Positions 11,606 through 24,833 of a DNA stretch of 64,000 bases are shown one piece after another (positions within the stretch are counted from its first letter, which is position 1; each line of letters begins with the position of its first letter). The position numbers and the translations under genes were made by a program. Under the pieces are notes generated by a model that worked only from the letters and a program-made list of their open reading frames with translations, made no database searches and was not told where the DNA came from. Source of the stretch: Tetradesmus obliquus (lineage: Eukaryota; Chlorophyta; Chlorophyceae; Sphaeropleales; Scenedesmaceae); assembly GCA_030272155.1 (NCBI GenBank), contig CP126198.1:3472001-3536000 (forward strand), given 5' to 3'.

Positions 11606-14600
11606 GCACAGGATGCAGCTGTTGTCTTTTTGGTGGCGTGCTGTGCTGTTGGTGCGTGCTCTTAGGCTTGAGGGTGGGTGTGCTGGATGAATGGCTGTGT
11701 GCTATGGCAGGGAGGTGGCAGCTGCGGACACGCAACAAGTGCTGAGCGCAGAGAGCAGAGTGCTGCTCTTGTGTTGGTTAAACTTGTGGCACAGCAACTT
11801 GGCATGCGGATGTATGCATCCGGCATATGTGCTTGCAGTATTGTGTGCTGTCCTCAGTTGCTGCGTAAGCTTGCTTGGCCTGTGGTTGTGCATGTGCTTT
11901 GTCTGTAGTGTGCGCTGTCCTTGCCTGCTGTTGAGCAGTGCACATGGTTCACTGTTCACAACCTGCTTTGCCAAAGTGCTATGTGCGGGCATGTGCAGTG
12001 CGCTCTTTGCTAGTGTGAGGGCTTGCTGCAGCAGCGCGCTTGGTCGCGCATTAATTCTCTGAAGTCACAGCTACACTGACGACTATTTTTTGTGCATCTA
12101 TTCAAAAAGTAGAGCCCTTGCGGCTTTGTGGGAGCTAATGCCATGGCCCCTGCTGCTGCGCAAAAAACTGTATGCGGCAAATCACTTGGACAGTTCACCC
12201 CATCTGCCATTAAAGCAGGTGCACTCCTGCGCATTTGCACTATTTTGCTGGACACACACATGATGACCGATCAGTGTCACAGGGTGCGTGTGTGTGTGCC
12301 GGTATGTTTGGCTGCAGTCTATTTTTGTCCCAGCGGCGTGTGCACTGAACCTTGTAGAAAGGGAGTGTGCAACATTTCAGCACAGCCCTTAGGTTTGGGT
12401 ACAGCCCTTTTTGCTTGTCTGGTTTGCCCTGCATTAGAGCGAGTCCTGACTGTACTACTACACTGTCACCGTTGTGTGGTGGCTGTTCTCTGCTGCGGCT
12501 GGTGGTCACCACCCAGACAGTGTCTGGGACGGCAGTTGCCCCTGCTACAGCCATTCCTGCCTGTTTCTGAGTAGACATGCAACAGCAATAGGCTTTGCAG
12601 CATTTGCAACATCCTCCTCCTGGCGCAGCTGCCCCTTTTCAGGCCGGGATGCTGCGCAGGATGCTCTCGTGCTTCATGCCTGTGTTTGTTACTCACTGTC
12701 AAAGGCTTGCATGCATTACTGGTTGAGCTGCAGCTGCCTGGCAGTGCATACAATGCATAGTGCACATAGCAGCGCCTTTGATAGCAGTAGGCCGGGCAGG
12801 AGCTGCACTTTTCATGCGTCCTGTGTTGTTTGCTACTGCACTGCATTGCTAGCATAGATTCAAACAGGCAGAAGGGCACTGCACAGAGGCAACAGCTTCG
12901 CCTGCTGTGAAGGATCACAAGCCTCTGCAAGACAGCATGCTGCGTTCCGGAGGTGACACTTGGTCATAGCAGCATATGGCAATGCATTGCAGCTCACCCG
13001 TTACAGCACCTCTGGTGTTTATAGCTGCTGTACTTGCAGCTTTTTGGCTGTTAGCCGCTGCTTGCATCCTTCATGTTTTGCATACCTGCCTGTGCTTACG
13101 CATTTTCTTGTTCAGTTCTTTTCAGGTGTGTGTATTGTGTGTGTGCTGAAAGCAACAGGCATTGCTGTATACCGTACCTCCTACTAGATGTTCTGGCCTG
13201 ACAGGCCAGTGCCTGTGGTCTTGAGGAATGTCAGGACTTTCTGCACTGATAGCTGTGCAGCAGCGGTGTTGAATCCAAGACAGCTCTATCTGATGCCCTA
13301 CAGCTCACATGCATCAGCAGAGATAAACCTGGTGCCACAGCTGTTGCTACTGCGCTCAAATGTCTGCCATAAGCAGCTTCATTTGGTTCAAAACTTGCGA
13401 TCAAAACTGTGTCTGGCAGCATTTCCGACAGTCGACATCATGCATGTGTTTAGGAGCATGCAAGGCAATCATTGCTGTACGTGTACAAACTGTTTGCACA
13501 CTGCTTGTGGATCCCTTGTGAGGATGTGCCGTGCACAATCAGCTCCAACAGGGTGAGGGATGTGTTTGCTTGAGCTGCACTGTCTTGCTTCAGTCGTTCT
13601 GGATGCAGCTGCAGCAGTGGGGCATGTAGTGAACTGGCTGCATTGCTCACTGCTGCAGGCCCTGCAGGGCGGTGTGTTGGCGAGAGCTGTGTTGGATGTC
13701 AAACTGCTGTCAATGAAGATGCACATCGTCTGCAGTGTTCCCTGCGGACCCGCTGTTGTGGCTGCTGAATTAATTAGTCAAACGTGTTAACATGGAGTTT
13801 ATTTATGGTTTTTTTCCCGAACTTGTGAACAGCAGCATGTACGCAGGCTGGCACACTCACACATCATGTACCACTATTTTTTGCAGCAGCTGATACTGGG
13901 CAACGCTTTGCTGGGCAACGAGTGTGATGAATCTTGCCTTTATTTGCACGTCCCAGATTGCCGGGTGCTGCACTGTTGGCAACATGATGTACAGCCTGTA
14001 CAGCCTGGTAGGCTGGCTGCTGGTGCTCAATCAAGCCACCCTACATGGCTATGTAATTCAACACCAACAAACACCGAAGTAATGTGGTTTGCGGTCCGTC
14101 TGTCACCAGCAGCAAGCTGCTGCCGTGTTTGCGGTGGTGTGCGGGGAAACTCTGCATGCATGTTTGCCTGAACCTCAGGGTTCAGGTGGTGGGTGAGTAG
14201 TTGTGGTTGGGTACACTGTGTACCCGTGTCACGGTAAGCGGCTCTCTTTTAGTAGACGTATTCCCTGAAAAAGCATACCTTGTGCGAATTTACCACAACG
14301 AATGCGTAAAAGCAGTCTGCAACGAGACGAAACGGCATCAACTGATTGCTGGGCTGTGCTGGGCACCACCAGTGGTACCTGTTTGCAACGCTGAGCTGGA
14401 CTTCTTGGCTCTTAAACAAGATAGATTCTTATTGTCAGGGTTATCGGCTTGCTTAGGTGTGTCTCTCGTCACCGGTGATCGTGTGCACCGTCTAGTCACT
14501 GCAAAGTGCTGTGGCACCAATGGTGGCACGAGGGCAGCTTGTGCTGCTTTGCAGCACCACATTCCTTTACGGTAAGCAACACCACAACGAGTGATATTCT

Positions 14601-15138
14601 TCGTTCCGATGCAGCGAAGCAATACGTGTGCAGTGGCAGCAGCAGCAGTTGCATCAGGGCCATGCCAACAGCAGAGCATGCATCACATCAACATGCCCAA
14701 AGGCACAGAGGTGGTCAGCACTGCAAGCAACTCACACCCTCTAAAACTGTCATCACACGAAGCTGTTGCGGGGACTAGACCTCCACAGCTGCTCACCTAC
14801 ATAGCCAGCAGCTTGCAGGACTGCTGCCACTCAGTGGCAAGCAGGCAACCAACATGCGTGCTGTTTCCACCAACAGCAGCTCGCATGCCTGGATTCAAAT
14901 GTCCTCAGCATACAGGTGCACTCAGCGTTGTTTCAGTTGCAACAGTTTCATCACTTTACAACAATGTCAGCTGCATAGCCACCTCCTTGCTTTGTTGAGT
15001 CATCGCCGCCTCTGCCATTTTTCTGCACATGCGCTACCACTGGCCACACCACAACACGTGCCGCTGCCCTCCCTTGCGCAGCACTGTGCTTCATGGCCCA
15101 GGCGCCACTGCTGCCCTACATGCTAGACAAACCTTGAC
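11606..15138. other. Long intergenic region without supportable gene
   Basis: About 3.5 kb. Many short frames, none with splice-linked continuation or motif. Two adjacent perfect hairpins occur at 14167-14186 and 14209-14225. At 15082-15130 there is a partial copy of the first transporter exon. The rest appears to be UTR or spacer. Confidence 0.5.
15082..15130 (+). repeat. Upstream partial copy of the first MFS-transporter exon
   Basis: The stretch reading CFMAQAPLLPYM occurs twice, at about 15082-15130 and in the true exon from 15176, each behind GCGCAG. The upstream copy runs into a stop after MLDKP. A second partial duplicate, of the acceptor edge of the 16491 exon, lies at 16384-16411. 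Confidence 0.85.
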
Positions 15139-17966
15139 ATGTGCCTCTCGTTTCTCTTGCTGTATGCTGGCGCAGCGCTGTGCTTCATGGCCCAGGCGCC
15201 ACTGCTGCCCTACATGATAGACAAGCTGGGGGCCAAGGAGAGCAACACGTATGGCTTGCTCATGAGCACCTTCAGCGGCCTGCAACTTGTGGGCAGCTTG
15301 CTGTCAGGTGAGGCACAGCAGGCATGCAGATCCTCTCTGCGCTGTACGTTGTGCCGGGCAGGCCAGTGCAGCTGCTTGAGGAGGCCACAAGCATGCAGAG
15401 GACACAGCTCTGTCAGGTGGGGCACAGGACGTCAGTTGGCTTGTGCTGGGCTGCGGAAAGACAGCGCAGATGCTCATTGAGGCCATAACCATGTTTGCAG
15501 CAGCGCTGTTTGGAAAAATATATGCAGCGGTGCCGCTGTTGAGGAAGGACAAGCAGCTGCCTGATGAGGCCGTAAGCATGTTAGCAGCAGCGCCAGTGTG
15601 TGTAGAGAACGCAGCTGCTGTCGCTGCCTGCAGGGCTGCAGGGCTGTGGAAATATTTGATTTTCTCCATGCCAGCTGCAGTGTGGAATTTGCCCATCCAC
15701 ATGTAGAGCAAGCAGACAAGTACTGCAACTGCTGCCTCTGCATGGCTGGCGTGACAGACACTCTTGTACATCTTCGTGTGGGGCACCATTGCACATGTTT
15801 GCGCACAGCACCAGCAGCACTAGGCTATTTGATATGCACACCTGCTTGCATGTAACAGATCTCTTTGTGTTCCCATTTTGTCCCTTTTCTTACTATCAAC
15901 AGGCCCACTGGTGGATGCGTATGGAGGCAAGCTGCTGCTGATCATATCATTCGCCAGCTCAGCCGCCTGCTACACCATGACAGCAACAGCAAGCAGCATC
16001 TGGATGCTGTTCGTCAGCAGGTGCGTGTGCGGTGCTGCTGCATCCACGGACTGCACTTGCAGGATGGCCTGGAAACCTAGGCTGTAGGAGCAATGGGACA
16101 AACTACAGCGTGCTGTAGTGTGTTGTGGCAGATACGTGCGTTGTGCAAGGAAACTGCACGAAAGCATCTTGGCAGAACATTGTGTTCTAATGGGTGCCGT
16201 GTTGCTGATGCAAGTGCCTGCCAGTGGCTGTTGCAGCGCTTCACTCGCCTGCATGTGTCAAACCTTATGGCTGCAATGCACGCAGCCGTGCCTACCTTGC
16301 ATGGTAAACAATCAAACCACATGCATGCCATCACCTTGAGGCCGCCAAACCCTGTTCTTTTATCTGTCCTGCATCTGCTGCAGACTCGCCACTCTCATGC
16401 AGCCTGCCTGCCCTGCAAGATAACTAGTCGAAACCACATGTGCTGTTGCCTTGAGGCCCAAACCTTGTGCATTCCCTGCATCTGCTGCAGACTCGCCACC
16501 CTCATGCAGCATGCAGTGCTCGCTGCCCGCACCATCGTAACAGCGCAGTCACCGGCAGACGAGCGTGCCGCGCTGCTCGGTTACATCGGAGCCAGCTACG
16601 GCTTAGGGTTTGCCCTGGGGCCTGCAGCGGGCGGCTTATTGAGCAGCATCAGCTTACAAGCCACTGCGTGGGCGGCAGCAGCAGGCTCAGTGCTGGCGCT
16701 GGCTATTGTGGCGCTGCTGCTTCCAGCAGGTGGGACTGCGCCTCTTTTTTCAATGAAGCATGCAATGAAACCTGAAACATGTGTATTATTTATTGAGTGT
16801 GACGGACTGCTTGTGTGCATGGCTGTGTGCTGCCGCCGCTGGTATTGGGTGGGCCAGCAGTCGGGGCTCAAGTTGCTTGTGCTGCTGCTGCAGCACTTTG
16901 TTATGTCGCCGGGCACTGAACTTGTTTAACATCAGCCTGCCGCCTGCGCTGCTGCTGCGCACATGATGTGCTGGTGCCTGCAGATTCCCCCAGCAAGCAG
17001 CAGCAGCAGCAGCAGCAGCAGTACAAGGAACACAGCATGAGCAGCAGCGGCAGCAGCAATGGCGCGGCTGCGCCTGCACCACAGCAGCAGCGTGCATTCA
17101 GCATAGCCAGCCTTGCAGCAGTGGTACAGCACCCTGGCGTGCCATCGCTGCTGCTGGTGCAGGCGTGCAGTGGCCTTGCGCAGTCTGTGTTTCAGAGCAC
17201 TTTCAGCCTGCTCATCAAGAAGCAGTATGGCTTGAGCAGCAAAGCTAACGGCATGATGCTGTCCTACGTTGGCTGCTGCATCGTGTTTGGTGAGTTCCCT
17301 GCTGCTCAGCAACTTTCACCAAAACAACGGCACAATGCTCCTGTTTGGTGTGATCTGCAAGAGTTCGAAGCGGGGCGTCCCGCGGCAGTGGTGCATCATG
17401 CAGAGTGCGTATCGCTTTGGCGCTTCCTCCTTGTTGCAGCTGTTGCCGCTGGGGCTGCAAGCATCAACACAAAGGGCCAAGCACACACCCAGGCATAACA
17501 TTCACCTGTGGCACATGAGCCATGCGACTGCTACGCAGTGCTTACATCACACTAGTTCTGTGACATAACCACTCGTGCCTCTGCACCCTCTCTTGCCCTA
17601 CACTGCCCTGCAGCGCAAGCTGTGGTCATCAAGCCGGTCAGCAAGCGCATCGGAGAGACAGCAGCAGTGCGGGGCGGCTGCGGCCTGCTGGTGCTGTCCT
17701 TCCTGGCCCTGGGCAGCTGCAGGGAGCTGTGGCAGCTGCTGGCCTGCCTGCTGCCGCTGGCTGTGGCTGGCGTGACTGTTGCCACACTCAATGTGGCCAG
17801 GCTTACCAAGGTGAGCTGGACTCCAATTGAATTGGACTGCCTCTCAGTGATGACTCTTGCAGACAGTGCAGCTGTGCGCGTCGTTTGTAAGTTTGGCGTT
17901 GTGACTCGACTTGCAGACTCGCAGGGCAGGTTCAATATCACACTGCGTCACCACGGCTCACATGCA

Positions 17967-18011
<45 letters not shown>

Positions 18012-18249
18012 GCAACAGGCTGTGCCAACCAGCCAGGCAGGCACCGTGATGGCACTCGACATGAGCCTGGGCAGTGGCTTGCGCACAGTAGCACCCCTGC
18101 TGGGCACTTGGATGATGCAGCGCTATGGGTACCCTGCTGTGGCTGGCAGTTGTGCAGCGCTGGTGCTTGCTGCGCTGCTGCAGCAGCTTGCCATTGGGCG
18201 GCAGGCGGTTGTTGCCAGTGCAGGGCAGCAGGAGAAGAAGGTGCAATAG
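15139..18249 (+). CDS. Major facilitator superfamily transporter, SLC22A18/TETRAN-like
   Basis: Exons 15139-15307, 15903-16020, 16491-16729, 16984-17289, 17614-17810 and 18019-18249 join in phase and give 419 residues. The protein follows the SLC22A18 (organic cation transporter-like 2) plan. An early helix has ALCFMAQAPLLPYMIDKLG. The loop 2-3 signature is LVDAYGGKLLL. A central stretch ERAALLGYIGASYGLGFALG ends in GPAAGG. After a Gln/Ser-rich cytoplasmic loop with a CAG run come the second-half helices with AVVIKPVSKRI and SQAGTVMALDMSLGSGLRT. About 10-12 hydrophobic helices are visible. The expected role is proton-coupled efflux or uptake of small organic ions; the substrate cannot be read. 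The start is uncertain: both copies of the first exon follow a GCGCAG acceptor-like sequence (15170-15175), so an upstream first exon may exist. Confidence 0.85.
17970..18011. repeat. (CTG)n tract before the last MFS-transporter exon
   Basis: About fourteen CTG units end seven bases before the CAG acceptor at 18018, in the polypyrimidine-tract position of the intron. Confidence 0.9.
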
Positions 18250-18758
18250 CTGCTGAGGTGCGTGTGTTGTTGCACATGTGTTTGGAACCGAGATGGCAAG
18301 CAGGCACCGAAAGTTGCTGGCCCTTTCTCATCACAGTCTGACCCGGTAAGAAAATTTTGGTGCAAGTAACACGTGTCCAAATGGTCAATCGCCGGCTTAG
18401 GAAGCATCCGTGTACAGCTGTCAATGGCGGGCGCATGACATGGCGAGTCAAAGCATCGTAAAGTCAAAGTGACTACAAGCGGCAACAACGCAGCGAACCA
18501 CGTACTTATGTGTTGTTCCAAAAAGCAAAATGTTGTAGTTGCTTAAAATACGTGTACAACGCCAGCGTTTAACGAGGCGTCGACCTACCGAGGGAGATGG
18601 CGTATGCTCTTCTGCGGGGCCAGCACGGGATAGGTAATGGCATCTTATCTGCGAAAGCTTCACGCATACCATATCTTTGGTCTGACTTAATTACAACTGG
18701 AACAGACATGCCTGCAGGGTGAACTGCATTTCCAGCTGTGCCTGCAGGGCCAAGCAGG
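18250..18758. other. Intergenic, nothing recognised
   Basis: About 500 bases, more AT-rich than the flanking genes, between the transporter stop and the next putative start. It presumably contains a 3' UTR and a promoter. No motif seen. Confidence 0.4.
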
Positions 18759-21436
18759 ATGCATGCAATCACCACAACTATCTGCATCTGCCTGGAATCT
18801 GCAGGCATGTTGGGGCTTCAAAGAAGCCTGGCCAGTCGAAGCTGCAGTGCAAGGGGCAGTGGACTGCTGGCTGCTGCCACCAGAGGCAGGCGGACATCTA
18901 CGGCCAGGACCACCAGCACATCATCAAGCAGCACTCGGCTACCAGATGTGCTTGAAGCTGAAGGCCTGCAGGTATGCAGATGGTATAACCTGTATGCTGG
19001 AAGCTCTTGATCTTCAAGATAATGAGCAGGCAGGTTGCTGAAACTGCCAACATCATGCCTCGTGACAACCGCACATGCCATGGCACCTGGCTTTGGTGTG
19101 TGCCGTCCTCACACTGACACTGCAGCCTGACAGCTGTCGATAAGACATACCACGCAAGCCTGCACGCTGTCATTTGAATTCTCCTTTGACTGAAAATAGC
19201 CTTACATGGCCTTCTGAAAAGCAAAACACTAGTGTGGCAAGCATCTATCCGTGGCTTTGATACCCATTAATCATCCCAACAATCATTCATTGCCCTTGTG
19301 GCTCACAACATTGCAGGTGGCCACCCTTGCACCTCCCAGCAGCACCACAAGCAGCACACCACGCAGCATAGTCCACAATGGCATCAGCTTTGCCGCCAAC
19401 ATCAGCAGCAGCAGCAGCAGCAGCAACCAGCCACTCAGCCACAGCCCCGCTGACCCCCTGCTGCCATCGCCACTGCTTTCAGCAGCTGCAGAGTTGCATT
19501 CGGTACAGCACGATGTGGCGCTCATAGACCACAGTGCAGCTGTCGATGCTGCAGATCAGGCAGCAGCTGCTGCTGCTAGCCAGCTGCAGCAAGCAACAGC
19601 AGCGCTCACAGGCGCCGCTGTGCCGCAAGCTGCACCAGCAGCAGCCAGCAAACAAGCAGCAGCAGCAGCAGCAGCAGCTGCTGCAGCTCACGCAGCCCCT
19701 CATGGCACCAGCAGCAGCAGCAGCAACAGCAGCATTGTTCATCAGACATCTGTGCTAGTCATTGAAGCCTTTGCTTCCAACTATCAAGTAGCCCGGCAGG
19801 TCCGGCTGATCAACAGCGATGCAGCACACACCGGCCTGCATGCCAGCGCCTACGCTGCTGTGGAGCTCAATGACCGCTGCCACCAGTGCTCACCCAATGC
19901 AGCTGTCATTGGCGTCAGCTCTGACCGCCACACCAACCTTAACGGCAGCATGAAAGATGCTGCAGTGCAGGGGCAGCTGTTGCGCTTTGTGCAGCGCCTT
20001 TTGCAGCAATCTGCAGATGGCAGCGGGCTGCGCATCGACAGCGTAGTGCTATTTGCGAGCCCCATTGCAGAGGCGGCTTGTGATGTGTACTTCATTCCGA
20101 GCCTGAGCGCTACAGGCCTTAGGCTGGACTCTGCAGGGCGGCTGCTACAGCCGCAGCATGTGCAGCAGCAGCAGACGGTGCAGCAGCTGCAGCAGCAGCT
20201 GTATGAGGCAGACAGGCATGTGGCATGCGTGCTGGAGCTGTACCGCATTATACAGGCACTGTGTGCTGCTGCAGATGATGAGGCGGTACAGGCAACTCAG
20301 GGCAGTGCAGCCAGGATGCAGTGCAGCTGCGTGCGCCAACGCTGACTAGACTGGTTATGGTTGGGCCTTGGAATGAGGAGCAGCTGCTGCTGCCAATCAG
20401 CAGCAGCAAGCTAGAGATGAAGCGGCAGCGTGCAGCAGCGGCTGTAGCAAAGCAGCGGCAGGGCTTGAGGCAGGCCTCTGCTGGCGGCAGCCTTATCAGC
20501 TACACCACAACTGCAGCTACAACAGACAGCTCTGATGCAGCAGATGATGAGGCAGAGAGTGAGGTGTCGGTCACAGCTTCAGGCACTGAATCTGAGGAGG
20601 GAACAAGTGTGCCTTCTGACACTGCAGCTGCAGATCATGATGACTCAGCGATGGAGGTAGTGGCGTTTGGGCTGCACAGGCGGCCGTTCCTAGAGCCGCA
20701 GCTGGCTGGGAGCTTGACTGGCGGCACCCTGCATGTCAGCAAGCAGCCCTGGTGCACTTTTGGGGAGTTGAAAGGGGAGCTGCCGCCCCTGGCAGTGATC
20801 ACAGACATGCCAGGGCTAGCAGAGGGCGGCTGCATTTGCAGCTTATGCGCGGCAGCAGCAGCAGCAGCAGAAGAGCAAGGTGCGGATGCAGAGGCAGACA
20901 CGGAGGCTTCTAGTGCTGCAGGAGACGCAGCTGGCAGCGGCAGTGAGCCATCAGTGCAGGAGAGGCCGCCGCAACCTTTTTGGCCTGAGGCATTGGTGCT
21001 GACTCTACTGAAGCGGCTGCAGGGGCAGGTGGCAGAGCAGCGTGCTGCTGCTGCACAGCGCGCAGCAGACAGTGCTGCTGCTGCAGCTGCGGCCGCAGCT
21101 GCCGGACCAGCAGCAGCCAGGGGCACAAGGGGTGGCAGGGGGTCGCGTGGTGGAGTGCAGAGGGGCAGCAGCAATGGAGGTAAAGCAGCTGCAGGCAGAG
21201 CGGAGGCTGCAAGCAGCAGAAGCATCAGCAGGTGTAGGGCTGCAGACGCCCCTGCAGTTTCAGCAGCCGGCACGACAGTAGACGTGCGCAGGCGGCAGCT
21301 GCAGGTTCTGACCAAGCCTGTGCTGACAAACTTTGCGCGAACTGAGTACGGCCTGAAAATCAAGACAAAGACGAAGAAGGCTGACCTGGTGGCCTTGATC
21401 ATTGAGGATGAGAGGGTGACAGGCAAGCTCACATGA
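18759..21436 (+). CDS. Low-complexity protein with possible SAP-like C-terminus; frame join unresolved at 20286-20326
   Basis: Proposed exons are 18759-18971, 19317-20285 and 20327-21436 (763 residues). The first join is a normal phase-0 GT-AG intron. The second requires either a 41-base GT...AG mini-intron or a sequence frameshift, because coding moves from one frame to another inside 20286-20345. The body contains Ala/Ser/Gln runs, a more structured middle (SVLVIEAFASNYQVARQVRL, AAVIGVSSDRHTNLNGS, IDSVVLFASPIAEAACDVYF), then an acidic Ser-rich stretch, a CxxC (ICSLC) and an RGG-type tract near 21120-21170. The last 40 residues (LTNFARTEYGLKIK then KKADLVALI) resemble a SAP DNA-binding motif. 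No known full-length family recognised. The start ATG is tentative. Confidence 0.6.
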
Positions 21437-23301
21437 TTGGTGGCTCACAGGAGGCAGCGTGTGCGAGCATGTGAAAGCTTATCTAATAGAATGCAGGATG
21501 TGGGTGGCTGGAAGATGCGAGCTTTGCAGCATGGCAGTTCACCACAGCTTCAACGCACTTGCAGGCATTGGCTGACTTCCTGCAAGTGACTGCCATGCTG
21601 CACACTCACTGAGTGGCTAGTAGTGGCAGGGGAAGTGGGCGGAGTTGCTGTTGTGTTGCTTTCAGCCTAGGAGTCTTCAAAAGTAGTTCTGTGGTGCATT
21701 TGGGGTTGATTTTAAAACAGTAGTGGATGCAATTGCACTCTGCTTGGTGTTGGCTGCTTGAAAACTATACGCAACGCGGGTTAGATGTGCTTTTATGTGC
21801 CAGCGGGAGTTTTCCAGTTGATCAGCCTTGCTGGGGCCTACCGTGGGCCTCATGCCATCAGCTGATGCTGAAGGAAGCAGCAGCACACTGTTGTTGATGG
21901 CATCAACTCCTGGATGGTTCCACCACAAGTTAGTGTTGATGTGTTATAAATGCAGTCCTCCTGCAATGCAGAACTTTTGAATCTGGGAGAGGCTGCCACA
22001 AGCAGCAGTAGTGGCAATGTTGGCATGGCAGTTGGTATGAAGCTGATCGGGGGTGAAGCCTGTGAGCTAATGATCTCTGAATGAAGCCAGATGAAGCTTT
22101 GTCAGGACTTTGAGCTGTTTGTATGCACACAGTTATTACATTCTGCCTGTTCACAGCCGTTTCTACTCTGCACGTGCCGTGGCAGCCTCAGCCTGCAATG
22201 CAAGCTGCACTGTAAGAGCTCAGTGGACAACTGGCAAGCAGTCGCAAATCGCAGCTTTGAAATAAATTACTTATGTACAGTTTTTAAAATGTCCTGAGCG
22301 CTGTGCGGTCTTGCGGCTGCAAGGAAATCGATTGAATTGGTCAGCCCGCCCCAGGTTTGGTCATCCTTTCGTGCCCATGCATCAACAGCGACATTTGATT
22401 GTAGAAGCAACATACCTTGATATTATCAGACAACGCACACGGGGGCCATGGACCTGTGCATTTACTGGCTGACACGAGCAAGAGTGACGGGTGACACACG
22501 TCGAAGGCCGACGTATACACTTTACTACTATTCGATATCAGCGTTGAAGCTGTTGTGACTTATGCTGCAGGCAGTCCGACCCGTCCTCACCTCAGGGACT
22601 TAGGGTCTCGCTAAACGAAGCTCCGCGATGTGCGTGGGTCCACGCATTCACGAAGTGCGCCCCAACACAACGGTGCCTGCTTGTGTGGCTATCAGACGTT
22701 TGGTAAAGCCAGTCCACATCTGCGTGCCGTGGATCGCTTGACCTGAAGGTCGTTGACAAGGCAGCGGGTGACACCGCAAGACAGCTGTAAGTAGCGTTTT
22801 AAGGCGTGCGTATTGCTTGATTCATCATTTTCAGAGCAGCGAACAGCTCTCTCTGGGCATACCCACTACTGAGCCGGCTAGCAGCTCTAGCGCCACGGGC
22901 ATAAATCACTATGAAACAGCAAGGGTTCGTTACAGTTCAGCATGCTTTGAAAAGCGACGTTGAACAGAGCGGACGTCTGCAGTGTGGTTGTTGGCAGTGC
23001 CACGCACCAGCAGCAGAAGTATGTGCGAGGGAGCAGCAGCTGTCGCGCACAGCTGGTTGAATTCCATGAAAGCGCTTGCCCAAAGAGACTTTCTAGAAAA
23101 CACAGCACGATACGTTTGCTAGCTGCAGCTTGCAGCATGCCAGGAACCTGCGCCAGCAACAGCACCAGGCAGCTGGCTGTCATGGCCAACCACATCTCAC
23201 CATAACTCGTTGGTTGACTTGACACTGCTGCTGCCACTGCCTGATGTTGAACGTCTATGTTCAGGTCAGGCGGCAGACAAACTACACTTAAAACAGCTGA
23301 T
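21437..23301. other. Intergenic, no supportable gene
   Basis: About 1.9 kb, AT-richer than the genes, with only short frames. The segment 22300-22870 is compositionally distinct (fewer CAG/CTG trinucleotides) but shows no coding motif, tRNA or repeat. It probably carries the promoter of the 23302 gene. Confidence 0.45.
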
Positions 23302-24503
23302 ATGGCGGGAGCGTCACTCTGGCGCATCAGCGCGGCACTGCTGCCAGTGCTGCTGCTGCTGGGCTCAGCACATGCAGCACCAACAGTGCGCACAGACAGC
23401 AGCCCAATCTGCAACTCAGTGTTCCCAGCATGCCAGGCAAAGTGTCCGCGGGGGCAGGACTACATGTTTGTCTGCTCAGCTGGCAATGGGCCGCAGGGAG
23501 GGCCGTATGTGCTGTGCCAGTGCGTTGCACCTGCAATGCCAGTGGGACCAAAAGCACAAGGTGAGCTTGATTTTCGTTTGAATGTGCGGAGCCACAGCTG
23601 CAAGGGGTCAGAAGAGTCAAACACCTTTCTTGAGCTACACAGCAGTCTGGGCTGGGTCAGCAGCATGGTGTAGAGTCGCCTGGTGCTGCTGCATTGCAGC
23701 CGGCAGCACCTGTGGCAGCGGGTGCAGCAGCAGCCCACGCTGCAACGAGCTGGCACCGCTGATACTCAACCGCAGTTGGCAGCACGGCCGCGTGCTAGTA
23801 GAGTCTGCAGCTGTTTTGCAGCAGTTTGAGCAAGTTTGCAGGTGCAACCATCCCTGCACGTCGTACTCTACTTGACCGCGCAGCAAGTCAGCCTTCTGCA
23901 AATCAGCATGCCGGTGATGTGTTGCTTTGCGCTTTCAGACACGCGCACCTGCTAACACGCACAATTGTGTACTCGCCTGGTCATGTATATGCAGCGGCCT
24001 CTCTGGTGCTGGCAAACTGGCCTGGTTCCAAGGCTTGCAATGACAAGACTTGGATGAACGACTGCACCTCCCAGATGAGTGTGCAAGTGGACGGTCCCGG
24101 CGTGCTGTTCACTCCTGCCATCAAAAACTTTGCAAATGAGGCATGCGATCCAGCACCCGGTGTTGTGATCGGCCCAAAGGGTACACAAGCCGCAGTATCC
24201 TTCCCTCAGTACCCGATTGGCTTGACCAGCACGGGGCCTGATGGAACTCTGACGATTGACTTCTCTGCGACGGCTGGGGACGATCCAAATGGCATGGACT
24301 GGTCGCAGTGCATCGTCACATACAAGATCGTCAAAGGCACTTTCTTGAACCCTCAACTGGGTTTAGGAGGAACAGCAGCGGCGCTGCAGCAGTCGCGGCA
24401 GCAGCAGGCGATCGCGCCTGCAAGCGCTGCGGGCAGCACCCGGCCGCTGCTGCTGCTGCAACTGCTGGTGGCAGCAGCGCCATTGCTGCTGGCGACGTTG
24501 TAG
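23302..24503 (+). CDS. Small Cys-containing secreted protein, probably GPI-anchored
   Basis: Two exons, 23302-23560 and 23995-24503, join in phase 1 and give 255 residues. The N-terminus is a clear signal peptide (hydrophobic core LLPVLLLLGSAHA). The mature part has about eight Cys in the first half (ICNSVFPACQAKCP, YVLCQCVAP), then ANWPGSKACNDKTWMNDC and a beta-rich segment (TGPDGTLTIDFSATAGDD). The C-terminus ends in a hydrophobic tail (LLLLQLLVAAAPLLLATL) after a small-residue stretch, the usual GPI-attachment layout. It should sit on the outer cell surface or in the wall. I do not recognise the family; no catalytic motif is visible. The ATG chosen is the last before the signal core; another in-frame ATG lies upstream. 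Confidence 0.75.
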
Positions 24504-24833
24504 GCCGTGTCATGCTGGCAGCGGCAGCGGCGCAATAACAGCGGTTGATGGGAGAGAACTGCCGGGAAGATTAGTCATGTATGTTGATACCGTATCTTGT
24601 TTTACCTGTTTCACTGGAGCAGCTGCACGCTATGGCCATCACCGGCTAGGCTTGATGCATTGTCACTGCCTCAGCCGCCTAGTGTATGGCCATGTGTGCA
24701 TTGTGCTCAGCCCAGCACCGTATAGCATGCTACTTGCCCTTGCTGTTGCGGGCTGTGGTGTTGCTGCGCACTGGGCGCCTGACAATTTTACCTTATTGGC
24801 TGCATTTCGTACTACGTATGCTGTGTGCCTCTT

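Noticed and set aside
15560..15610. CTGATGAG as the core of a hammerhead ribozyme
   Set aside because: No GAAA core partner or closing stems at the needed spacing.
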